Assembly (NCBI GenBank): GCA_008931825.1
Contig: QXVZ01020549.1
Coordinates: forward strand, 1-27,671
DNA: 27,671 bases
Direction of reading: 5' to 3'
DNA from: Phallusia fumigata
Taxonomy: Eukaryota; Chordata; Ascidiacea; Phlebobranchia; Ascidiidae
A model generated the notes under the pieces. It was not told the DNA's origin. It was given only the letters and a program-made list of their open reading frames with translations, and did not search any database. The translations under genes and the position numbers were made by a program. Positions 1 through 10,190 of this stretch are shown piece by piece (the stretch's first letter is position 1; the number at the start of each line of letters is the position of its first letter).

Positions 1-1027
1 AGAAGCAGCTTTGCCAAACATCTCAGACCTACAGGTTAACAAAAAAAACAACTGAAGTTTTCTATACAGCTTTGCAGTTTAATATATGTCAGTTTTTTTT
101 AGGGATTTTTGAAGGTGGGGATATCATCTGTGAAGCGGAAGACAAGTAGTACAAACGGAAACCTTTCTCCTCAACATGAGGAAACAATATCTGAAGATTT
201 TGTCCTGCACAAAACTTTGCATGTTCCGCCAGCCATGACAGCTCACAGTCTGTGCCAAATGATTACAAGAAAGTTTAACATTGGTTCCCCAGAGGTGGGT
301 TAACCTAGTTTATATTTAACCAACTGGTCACAATAAATAAATTTGATTCTAACAATTCTTTGTATATGAGCCAAAGAGATGAAACAGCATTGACTTCAAC
401 AAAAAAATAATTTGAGTTAATTTTTGTGGTTTAACAGCTTTATAGATGGTTGTAATTTAGCTTTTGACAATGTGTTTTATGTGATTTAAAAAAAAAATTC
501 TGTAACAGTAAGTGTAAATATTTGTGTTTATTGAACTAGTCTCTCTAAATGTAAACATACACTCTCTCAAAAATCTCTCATTTTACTAAGGTACACTCAT
601 TAATGTTAAAACAGTGCCATGGCTCAAAATCCATTCTTGATTGCTGCCTCATATAAACATTAAATTACACGTCAACAAAAACTTTTTACATTGTGCTCTG
701 GGTTAAATACGACATTATATAATAATGTTAATTGACTAATTTTGAGTCAGAAGCACTGCTGTACCACTTAAATTCTGCAACAATGCCTGAGTTTATATGT
801 TTGCGAATAGGACTTCTGTTTACATGTGATTGTAAATGACGATGCTTATCCACTGGAGCCAAGCGAGTGTCCCCAGCTGGTGAAAATGGATTTGCTCACA
901 CAGTTTCCGGCATCCGATTTCTATTTTTCATTTCAAAAAAGAAGCTTAAAACCAATATCCACAACCAGGCCTATTTCCATCATACAGCAAGAGGGAATTC
1001 TGGTTGCTACCACCACAGTAAATGAAG
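1..1027 (+). CDS. RIN-type gene, second (allelic) copy of three exons
   Basis: Three exons are visible: 1-34 (cut by the window start), 103-294 and 811-1027. They encode the end of a VPS9 domain and a Ras-association domain, and match exons at 2054-2181, 2250-2441 and 2941-3157 in order, phase and almost every residue. The protein of the middle exon is identical in both copies. The third exon differs by at least two Asp/Asn changes (PASDFYF here, PASNFYF in the other copy). The introns differ by substitutions and indels, including about 50 bp present near 612-660 and missing from the other copy. This copy stops at the gap at 1602, so no tail exons follow. I read it as the alternative haplotype of the downstream gene, not a separate gene. 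A true tandem paralogue cannot be excluded from sequence alone. Confidence 0.7.
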
Positions 1028-1602
1028 GTAAAGACAACCTTTGTCACATACTTCATCATTCTAGTGGCTGCCCATACCGCTTTAAGTAATAAACTGATAA
1101 TTGAAGTTTAGAAGTGTAATTATAAAATAAATAAAATTCGCCTTGTAACGATTGGAATTCCTTTTCTACAACTGCTACATCTGTCTACTCCACACTTTGT
1201 ATATGTTTTAAAACCATTGCATGTACAACTGCCAAATATGCACATGCTTTAATGGACTAAATGGATTACCTTGCATATTACCTAATATAAGGCAGATGAG
1301 AACAAAACCATTAAAATTACAAACGAAGGTTTAAGAGAGTCTCAGATCAGGCCTAAAAATAATGAAACATGTTTTCTGCAAATTTCTGTTTAGTTCACAA
1401 GCAGAAGCAGGATATGATTTATTTGTGGGAAATCCAATACCCTTCGTTACATCAAATAGGAGTACTGTGATTAATAGTCGAACATATTTAGGGCCCAGTA
1501 CCAAGCCAGAGTTGACCTTTCAAGCATTTCCGGTGTTACACCGCCTACAAGCATAAACAGTGGGAGGGCATACCAAGGAAATCAATGGTGGCTCTCAGAT
1601 AN

Positions 1603-4600
1603 TGCTGATATTGAAGCTCAGTATATTGATGGTGAGTTTAATGTTGTTGTATTGAAGGGCCTAAGAGGGCAGAGTGTTAGTATGAATTTGCCGTCAGGAT
1701 GGTTTTTCGTCTTGATTTTATGTGAATTCTGAGGTAGCCATTCACAGTTTAACTACACTAATTTATGGCATAAAAATCTACCAACATTTTTTTGCAGTAA
1801 AAGGCCATTTAATTAATAATACTATTTAATAATACTACTTTGGAAAGTTGAACAAACATTAATGTGTAACATAATCCGGGCTTGACCAAAATAACATCAG
1901 CTGCTTTGACCTATCCCTACCCTAGTGCTGAAAAATACCAAAAAAATGATTGCCTTTGAATTCTTGCACCCACAATCAATGGAAATATTTTCGCAGATTT
2001 GCATGGATTCAAATTAATCTTCATTGTTTCAAATTTACTTTTCTTTATTCCAGGTTTGCTGGATCCAACCTTACTGCTGGGCGAGGGCGGTTATTATTTG
2101 ACTACATTGATCAGTGCCGTTCAGGTCGTGCTCAGTATGAAAAGAAGAGAAGCAGCTTTGCCAAACATCTCAGACCTGCAGGTTAACAAAAAAAAAAACT
2201 GAAGTTTCCTATAAAGCTTTGCGGTTTAATATATGTCAGCTTTTTTTAGGGATTTTTGAAGGTGGGGATATCATCTGTGAAGCGGAAGACAAGTAGTACA
2301 AATGGAAACCTTTCTCCTCAACATGAGGAAACAATATCAGAAGATTTTGTTTTGCACAAAACTTTGCATGTTCCGCCAGCCATGACAGCTCACAGTCTGT
2401 GCCAAATGATTACAAGAAAGTTTAACATTGGGTCCCCAGAGGTGGGTTAACCTAGTTCTTGCAGTTTACATAGTTGTGGTTTGGAAATCTGATAATACTC
2501 TAACCAACTGGTCACAATAAATAAGCTGGTTTTAACAATTTTTTGTATATGAGCCAAAGAGATGAAACAGCATTGACTTCAACAAAAAAATAATTTGAGT
2601 TTATTTTTGTGGTTTAACAGCTTTAACGATGGTTGTAATTTAGCTTTTGACAATGTGTTTTATGTGATTTAAAAAAACTTATGTAACATTGAGTGTAAAT
2701 ATTTGTGTTTATTGAACCAATCTCTCTAAACGTAAACATACACTCCTAAAAATCTCTTATTTTACTAAGGTACAAACATTAGTGTTAAATATTAAATTAC
2801 ATGTCAACAAAAACTTCTTACATTGTTCTCTAGGTTGAAATACGACATAAAATAATGTTAATGAACTAGATTTGAGTCAGCAGTACTGCTGTACCACTTA
2901 AATTCTGCAACAATGCCTGAGTTTATATGTTTGTGTATAGGACTTCTGTTTACATGTGATCGTAAATGACAATGCTTATCCACTGGAGCCAAGCGAGTGT
3001 CCCCAGCTGGTGAAAATGGATTTGCTCACACAGTTTCCGGCATCCAATTTCTATTTTTCATTTCAAAAAAGAAGCTTAAAACCAATATCCACAACCAGGC
3101 CCATTTCCATCATACAGCAAGAGGGAATTCTGGTTGCTACCACCACAGTAAATGAAGGTAAAGCCAACCTTTGTCACATACTTCATCATTCTAGTGGTTG
3201 CCCATACTGCTTTAAGTAATAAACTGATAATTGAAGTTTAGAAGTGTAATTATAAAATAAATAAAATTCGCCTTGTAACAATTGGAAATCCTTTTCTACA
3301 ACTTCTACATCTGTCTACTCCACACTACGTATATGTTTTAAAACCATTGCATGTACAACTGCCAAATATGCACATGCTTTGATGGACTAAATGAATTACC
3401 TTGCATATTACCTAATGTAAGGCAGATGAGAACAAAACCAATTAAAATTACAAACGAAGGTTTAAGAGAGTCTCAGATCAGGCCTAAAAATAATGAAACA
3501 TGTTCTCTGCAAATTTCTGTTTAGTTCACATGCAGAAGCAGGATATGATTTATTTGTATGAAATCCAATACCCCTTCGTTACATCAAATAGGAGTACTTT
3601 GATTAATAGTCGAAAATATTTAAGGCCCAGTACCAAGCCAGAGTTGACCTTTTAAGCATTTCCGGTGTTACACTGCCTACAAACGGTGGGAGAGCATACC
3701 AAGGAAATGAGTGGTGGCTCACAGATAATTCTTTGATCCAAACTTTTTTTGTCTATTTGTGACTGGTGCAAATTATGTGTGTAGAGACCACCATTCTGTT
3801 AGGTTTTAAAAACTAATTGTTTGTAGATGAAACAAGTTTGGGATTGCCATCTGAATCAACTGTGGATATACCTCTTGAAGTCAGTGTGACACCAGAAGTT
3901 ACAGTAGACCCTCAGGAAACTAAACCAACTGACAAATTTGGTGAGATTTCTTTGAGAAATAAGATCACCATTCTATTAGGTCTTAAAAACTAATGGTTTG
4001 CAGATGATACAAGTTTGGAATTGTCATCTGAACCGACTGTGGATAAAGCTCTTGAAGTCAGTGGGACACCAGAAGTTACAACAGACATTGAGGAAACTAA
4101 ACCATCTGCTACCTTCGGTAAGATTCCTTTGACAAAATTTAGTAACCTCAAAACCTTTGCACTAATCTTTCAAAATTGCATTGTTAGAGTTGGAAGATCA
4201 ATATGCTACAATTAGGACTGTTGATGAAAACATACATGCGAAAGAAAATGGTAAGATTTTACTTACTTATTAATGTAAAGGTTACATCTAAAATACACAG
4301 GATCGGTTGGTATGCCTTCTCATCACTTGTTACACTGTATTGCTTGGACATCTTTTTGTCCCTTGTAAACTTTGGGTGTATCTTTATATTACTTGGAGCA
4401 TTTTCGTAACTTGGTACACCTTCTATATCACACCTGTATTGTTTTGCTCTGGCCAACAGGTGTTCTAGTCCCAATCCTTGGGTCCAAAGAATGATTTTTT
4501 ATTATTTTTAGGTATTTCAGAGACAACTGCTGATTTGACCAATATCAGTGAGGCCGGTAAGTTCTATGCAGACTGTCAAAAATTTGTCATATTTTTTGCT

Positions 4601-5324
4601 CAATTAAATTTATTTTAGAAGCTGTGAATGTTCCTAAAACTCAGATGCAACCAGAATTTACTGATGGTGATTTGGGACAAATGTGTGAGGAAGATAGTAA
4701 GTTTGTTTATTTTTCTAACCTGTACTAATAGCAAAATGATAGCACACAGTTATAAGAATCAACACTTGTAAAAAAAAGGAATTAAAATTCACTTTTATTT
4801 GGATCAACATTTCACCAGAAGCAACTGATTTACTTAAAAAAATATTCTTGTTTCCAAAAAATGCACCCCTTCACATTTAAAACTATTTTTAGTGTTTCAA
4901 GTTTCAATATGAGTACATTGACAGCAAACTAAAACATCATTATTGCTATGTTAACAATGACATTTGTCCAGATGTTAATCCAGAAAAAGTGAATGAATCG
5001 CCCTCCACTGAAAATCATTCCGCTGTTAATACGGCAATCCCAGTCCAGGACATACCACCGGAGAACAGCTGTGCACAAGAAGCACAGCAGACAATGCCTG
5101 TGATATCAGTCACCAAGTGCTGTGAAGATTCTGTGGAAATGAACCAAGTTGCTGAAACCAATTTGAAGCGCTCAAGCTTGTCCAACAGCATTGATGATGT
5201 GTTTAGCAGTCAAAGTGAGGAAGGTGACCAAATGTCAAAAGATAGGAGAGAAACTGTTGCTAGTCTTACCGAATATTTTGAAAGCAAAAGCAATAATCCA
5301 TCGCCAAAGATGTCACCTAAGTAA
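1603..5324 (+). CDS. RIN family (Ras and Rab interactor) protein, 3' part: VPS9 end, RA domain, acidic tail
   Basis: Exons inferred from conserved sequence and matching splice phases: 1603-1631 (cut by the gap), 2054-2181, 2250-2441, 2941-3157, 3827-3940, 4004-4117, 4188-4250, 4512-4556, 4619-4696 and 4972-5324 (TAA stop). RIN proteins bind active Ras through the RA domain and act as guanine-nucleotide exchange factors for Rab5-type GTPases through VPS9, in endocytosis. The first two exons read IEAQYIDGLLDPTLLLGEGG and then YYLTT, closely matching the conserved end of RIN VPS9 domains (LLDP..LLGEG.YYLT). The next two carry an RA domain including VPPAMTAHSLCQMITRKFNI and YPLEPSECPQLVKM. The remainder is acidic, Ser/Thr-rich and of no recognised fold, ending in NNPSPKMSPK. 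The N-terminal half, where SH2 would lie, is outside the window. Assigning the tail to the same gene rests on an unbroken run of phase-1 junctions. RIN1, RIN2 and RIN3 cannot be told apart here. Confidence 0.82.
3786..4139 (+). repeat. 177-bp tandem duplication carrying one tail exon plus its intron acceptor
   Basis: Two adjacent units of about 177 bp (roughly 3786-3962 and 3963-4139) align through the end of an intron, a 114-nt exon and the next donor. The exons at 3827-3940 and 4004-4117 are exactly the same length and phase. They encode DETSLGLPSESTVD and DDTSLELSSEPTVD, both followed by related P/E/T-rich sequence (TPEVTVDPQETKP versus TPEVTTDIEETKP). Intron sequence upstream is also shared (CACCATTCTRTTAGG), so the duplication arose at DNA level and is fairly recent. 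It lies inside one contig with no N between the units, so it is not a contig-join artefact. Confidence 0.88.
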
Positions 5325-6458
5325 AGGAAGACTTTTGCCCTGTATTTTTTATCTTTGTGTATTTGCTGTTGGTTTTTACGGATACTTTTATTTTGCTGAG
5401 CGTGGTACTGTATTTAACCACAACAATGCTATAAAAATCTATGTACACAAATTTACCTTGATTCACAGCAGTTTCAAACCAGGATGTATGACATCTTCAA
5501 CAAAATGTTTGGCAGGCTTTCCCTTTGTCAAATATTCTATTCCCATATTAAGCCCTTCTATTGCCAGAGAGGACTCAATCAAAAATTCATTCTTTTGCCT
5601 GGAGCATAAATGGAATTTGCCTGTTTTACTCACACTTTTTTTAAAAGTGTTTGCATTTGGTTCTTACTCAGGATTATTATTTGTTTTGATAGAAATCCTT
5701 AAACACCTTCCTTGATATCTGCTGCTAAATGATAGACAACTTGCTTTACACTTCAAATCAAAAAAGTATCTTGTGTCTGAGTAACACCCTGAAAAAATTT
5801 TTGATTTACTGTAGTAATAGATTTTCCCAAATCAGCAGACTATTATAGTACCATGCCAGGTTTTATCATATAAGTACATTTCATGATACCAGTTTTGCAT
5901 AGGGCATGAGGAGGGTGATTCTGATAGCGGAATAGATGACAGATTCTGAAAAAAAAAAACAGTGCAAAAAAGGCTACACTAGTGTGTCTTTTTTTACAAA
6001 TATATACTTTCTGCATTTGAAGAAGTTCATGTTTCTGCTTCTCCCATTTTATTTGGTGATTCAGTTCCTTGAGCAATATCCTTCTGTTCATCAGTTCATT
6101 TTGAGAAGGGGATGCCGAACTGTAACCGGGAAAACATTTAGTAAGCTGTGATTATGTAAGTAAACGAAGATTCAGTACCTTAGTTGGGTATGTTGGTCAT
6201 CTTCACACAACGCTGGTTGGCGTGAATTCAGGTTTAGAAGTTTTTGCAATTCCTGTTGGTAAAGTTGTTCTAACTTATGAGAGAACCCATCATTACTTGA
6301 CATGTCACGTCAACAATTTTATTTGAAATAAAAAAGTGATATATTATTCCTGTAATTGTAATGAATAAAGTTGGTAATACAAATTTTTTGTCAAAATTGA
6401 ACATTCTTAGGCCTGGAAAGGTAAAATGTGAGTTGGAAGAACTATTTGATTGTAATTA
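5325..6458 (+). other. Presumed RIN 3' UTR and intergenic DNA
   Basis: No conserved coding sequence is seen. AATAAA hexamers at 6327-6332 and 6364-6369 are the first clear polyadenylation signals I noticed after the stop at 5324. This implies a 3' UTR of about 1 kb, or an unrecognised variant signal nearer the stop. An open frame crosses the start of this region but continues the wrong frame of the last RIN exon and shows no family resemblance. Confidence 0.4.
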
Positions 6459-6773
6459 CAGTAAACCTAGGTTAATCCGGAATTGATCAGACTGACAAAT
6501 TCGGTGAAGATACAGTTTAACTGAAGATATTTGTTTCAAGCCTGACGTTATCTAGATAGTGGTTCATCTAAGAAATCACCTTAATTTTACCCATGACTGA
6601 TGCAATAATGATTCTTTAGGAATTTATTAAACTAGTATAACCTTTCCCATTAAATGGTTTTGGTATACAAATTCACCATTATAAAGTGAAAACTTTTTGT
6701 ACCTCCAATTTCATTTCATCAACATTTGGTGAAGATCTAGATTATCCCTATTCGAATTAGCCAATGTTTACTG
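6459..6773. mobile_element. Non-autonomous pogo/Tc1-mariner-type MITE
   Basis: A 315-bp element has imperfect terminal inverted repeats of about 24-25 bp: CAGTAAACCTAGGTTAATCC on the left, and the complement of the right end reads CAGTAAACATTGGCTAATTC. It is flanked by TA on both sides (6457-6458 and 6774-6775), the target duplication of Tc1/mariner/pogo elements. The CAG terminus with a GGTTAATCCG-like continuation resembles pogo/Tigger-type ends. There is no transposase frame, so it would be moved in trans. Boundaries are seen directly; the superfamily is inferred. Confidence 0.75.
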
Positions 6774-6775
6774 TA

Positions 6776-7550
6776 TAGCATTAAATTACCAACATGTATG
6801 CTAGGATACAGTCATGTATGGTTAAGTGGTTTGTTTAATGCTCTGCATTTGGTTTAAATCTTAGCTCACGCATATCCCAACTTCGAGCATTTTTAAAATT
6901 CCTACTAAAAATGCCTACACACAACGCACCAGGATTACTAATGTGCCCTTCACCCTGAGTTTGTATTTTCGCCCAGCCAAGATCCCAATAATTTCCCGCT
7001 GATAAAGTCAAAGCACTACGCACAGATCCGGCCAAAAACACAACAGGGGTGCGACATTTTTGTGACACCCTGTCAAAAAAACACACACACCTCGTCCACA
7101 AACTTGTAAGCAAAAAAATCGCTGATTCACCATGACTCCTAAAGTGTTGAGTTGACCAACATGACAAATCAATAATTATGGTAAAATGTGATCGACCACG
7201 TTGTTGTCATACCGCATTTCTTTGTGGCGTTAATGTGTCAGGGTTAAGGGTTAATAAGAGGTATTCGGCAACATACTGCCCTCGTTTTGCACTTGATCTC
7301 AAGAAATATGGCGATTTTTAGTTGTGTGTCACGGTTGATCAACTTCTACACCGGCTCAGTAACGCTGGATGTTGTTTACGTTTTTATTAACCAGTTGCAG
7401 AATGCAGCAGTATGAGCTGTTGGTGCGTTGTGGTGGATCAGGGTTGTTCATCAAATAGTCAGTTGATTTATGATTAGAGTTATGGATGGATGCCTGTCTA
7501 GTACGTAACATATTTTCCCAAAGTTTAAATGTGTTTTTACATTTTATTGC
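6776..7550. other. Intergenic DNA upstream of hexokinase
   Basis: I see no gene here. A 110-codon minus-strand frame (6835-7167) has no recognisable domain and no splice context. The stretch 6840-7330 is richer in CpG and G+C than its surroundings and could be an old dispersed repeat or a promoter-proximal region. Repeat comparison against the genome would settle this. Confidence 0.35.
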
Positions 7551-7552
7551 AG
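7551..7552 (+). promoter_or_regulatory. Candidate splice-leader or 5' UTR acceptor before hexokinase
   Basis: A good 3' splice site (TTTTACATTTTATTGCAG) ends at 7552, 56 nt before the ATG at 7609. No matching donor is obvious nearby. In ascidians, an unpaired acceptor just upstream of the first ATG is typical of splice-leader trans-splicing; a cis 5' UTR intron is the alternative. Confidence 0.4.
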
Positions 7553-7608
7553 CATAACAAATTTAATTTTAATCAAATTGGTACATCCAACTTTTCAACT
7601 TGATAAAA

Positions 7609-8749
7609 ATGGCAAACATGGTAAGTGGGTGTAAATTTAATTTTAGCAAAAATATCTTTTCACTTTTTTGTGTGACTGTTTCAAATGCATTGATGAGATT
7701 TAGTTAAATATGTAATGTTATATTCTTCAGATCGAAGACGCCATAAAGGGGTTTTATTTGAGTGATGATAAGCTAAATGAACTTACATCACTGATGGAAG
7801 CAGAATTTGAGAAGGGCTTGTGCAAAGAAACAAATGACAAAGCAGAAATCAAAATGCTTCCAGCATATGTCACTGAAACACCTAACGGAAAAGGTTGCAG
7901 CCTGCATTTTTCAGTGCAATATAAAACTGAAAATTTAGTATTTTTTCCACAAAATGTGCCATTAGGACGTATGTCGGTTTAATTAACAAATTTAAAAAAA
8001 GTGCAGTCAGTAATGTATGACTTTCCACACTATAAAAAATGAATTTTTGTTTGTGCACTTTTTCATCCTTATGTAATGAGTTAAGAATGCATGTGATTTG
8101 CAGAGGAAGGAGATTTCCTGGCATTGGATCTTGGTGGCACCAACTTTCGAGTGCTTTTAGTCAAAATAGAAAATGGTGAAGTTCAAATGTTTAACCAAGT
8201 TTATGCTGTGTCCAAGGAACTTATGACTGGAACAGGTGTTCAGGTATGTTTTTACTGCAAGCATTTAATTGTTTGAAAAACCTCATTTAAGGAACAGGTA
8301 AAAAGATAAATTTTATGTTTAATAGTTACCAACTGGTTTGTGCTAAAATGTTCCCAAAAAGCTGCCAAGACCTTGAACAATGTTGTTAATGCATTTGCAC
8401 ACTTGTCTTGTATGTAAGCAACTGTTTGGCATACTTATCCTTGCTGATTTTTGTGTAGTTGTTTGACCATCTCACGGAATGCCTTTGGGATTTTCTTGTT
8501 AAACATGATATGATGTGCCAACTGCTTCCCATTGGATTCACATTTTCATTTCCAACCAAACAATTTGGAATCAAAAAGGTATGCTGATAGATGTCACTTC
8601 TTCGAGTACCAAAGAGACAAATGCTTTGTTGGTTTTAGACCACCCTTGTAAGATGGACAAAAGGTTATACTGCCACTGGTGTTGTCGGGGAGGATATTGG
8701 TGAGTTGCTCAATACAGCTATCAACAAAAAGTTCAAAATTCGTTGCATG
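7609..8749 (+). CDS. Hexokinase, N-terminal part (exons 1-5)
   Basis: Exons are 7609-7620 (ATG plus three codons), 7731-7893, 8104-8243, 8459-8578 and 8639-8749, giving 182 residues with every junction in phase. Hexokinase phosphorylates glucose and other hexoses with ATP, the entry step of glycolysis, in the cytosol. Evidence: a regulatory-helix region with [14 protein letters not shown] (approx. residues 45-58); the first phosphate-binding loop [13 protein letters not shown] (64-76); the hexokinase signature [10 protein letters not shown] (128-137); and [10 protein letters not shown] (from 151), whose Thr-Lys pair corresponds to the sugar-binding TK of the family. Coding sequence stops at a clean GTAAGT donor at 8750, and the next exons are lost in the gap at 8888, including the catalytic Asp of the VNDTVGT motif. 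The very short first coding exon is typical of hexokinase genes. Confidence 0.92.
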
Positions 8750-8888
8750 GTAAGTCTAACACAAAAGTGGAAGGTAAAAAAATGATGCCTCAAAAAGGCC
8801 TTTCATGTTATATTAAAGTAGTAGATAAACCACCTAAGAAAGTTTTTACTTTTATTTCGAATTTGCTTCTAACCTATTTATTTCGGAN

Positions 8889-10190
8889 TACAGAAGACAT
8901 CCAACGTAAGTATAGATAACTTTACGGAACAAAAACCTGCAGTCTCATAGAGTTTTGAAATCTTATTTTTGCCACTTATCTTAAACTGTACAAATAATTT
9001 TATTTTTAAAAATATATGTATAATGCACATTAAACTTTACAGATGAAGGTTGCATTAGCAGAATAACTGAACAGTTGAAGTTTGTTAGTAGAGATGTTCA
9101 AAGTAGAATATCAAGGTTGTTTATAAATTGCTGTTTACATTGGCTATTATGAACCAACATTATTTTTTGTCCACTATTGTATGAAAACACAAAGTGTTTA
9201 CTAATCATCTGCACTTTGTATTTGTACGATATTATGGCATTCACTGATGCAGATACTATGCCAGCACACATAATATTCCACTTCACTAATCCCAAACCAC
9301 ACATTTAATCTGATAGTATATGATAATAATATGAAGGTGTATTACCATGTGGTTGGTTTTCCGAAGCATCAACAAACATTCATGAGTCATTAGTAGTTTA
9401 ACTTTTTTAAGTGGTACATTTGTGGTTATATCGCAGCAAAAGAGAGCCGTTTGTTCATTTTACGAACTTTGCCTGCAACTATACCTACAGCATGTCTAAC
9501 ATTGCTTAGTTATTCAAGTTGAAAAACAGTCATATATTAGTGTTTTGTCGCTTTCTGTTCTGTAAAAATTAACATAAGATTCAGATTGGTATCCTGAATT
9601 CGAAACAACTATTTTGGAATAACAAGCTTTTCTAGCATAATCATCTCTACTTATTAGTCATCCCAGAGTAACCTGAACTTGTAAAGAAACTAACAAATAA
9701 AGTCAAATTGGCAGCCAAGCACAAACCCACAATTTTATTATTTCCTTTTAAAAAACAAAACTTTACCTGGTTGTTTGTGTAGCTGCCAGTGGAGCGTAAC
9801 ATGTGGTAAAATTGTTACTTGTTGGTAGCAACATGTATCAACCCTGGTTTTGCTAAGTTAAAATTGTTGTACTGAATGGTGGTGTAGCTTCCCTGTCTAC
9901 ATGTAATGGATGGACTGTACATTGTTACTACCTGTTTCTACACAGCACAAATGCACAGAATATTAAAAAATATTATTGTGTTTGTAGAAAAAACAGACAC
10001 AAAAATGTTACGTAAGTTTAAATTTTTTATGTGTACAAATTTCAGATTCAAGGATCTTTTGGTTAAAAGGACCAAGCAGCTTGCACCGAACATAGACATC
10101 AGCTTTGAACTGTCAACAGATGGAAGTGGACGTGGGGCAGCACTTGTGGCTGCGGTGGAAAGCAGAATCCATAAACTTCAATTGAAGTAG
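8889..10190 (+). CDS. Hexokinase, C-terminal part (last two exons)
   Basis: A 17-nt exon remnant directly after the gap (8889-8905, encoding YRRHPT up to a GTAAGT donor) joins in phase to the last exon at 10046-10190, which ends in TAG. Together they read YRRHPTFKDLLVKRTKQLAP and then NIDISFELSTDGSGRGAALV, ending IHKLQLK. This matches the family pattern G-x-x-Y-x-x-HP-x-F ... S-x-DGSG-x-GAAL, where the last motif lines the adenosine pocket. The C-terminus ends shortly after, so this is the end of a single roughly 50-kDa catalytic domain, or of the last domain of a fusion. About 220 residues between this part and the upstream exons are absent. The 1.1-kb intron at 8906-10045 contains no other convincing exon. 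This copy of the last exon lies in the overlap duplicated after 10522. Confidence 0.88.

Noticed and set aside
1362..1556. Open frame encoding AEAGYDLFVGNPIPF with an apparent acceptor
   Set aside because: The matching sequence in the other copy (from about 3525) has an in-frame TGA after DLFV and further indels, and RIN splicing jumps from 3157 to 3827 in phase. It is intronic.
1..3727. True tandem paralogues of RIN
   Set aside because: All three large repeats in the window abut an N in the same geometry, which points to assembly overlap.
5191..5715. 174-codon hydrophobic open frame
   Set aside because: It begins in the wrong frame of the last RIN exon and runs into the 3' UTR; there is no domain and no splice support.
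6835..7167. 110-codon minus-strand frame
   Set aside because: No recognisable family and no flanking exons; it lies in intergenic DNA that may be an old repeat.
9043..9115. Exon-like stretch DEGCISRITEQLKFV in the hexokinase intron
   Set aside because: Its phase would allow joining to the last exon, but it does not match any hexokinase segment, while the remnant YRRHPT at 8889-8905 gives the correct family sequence.
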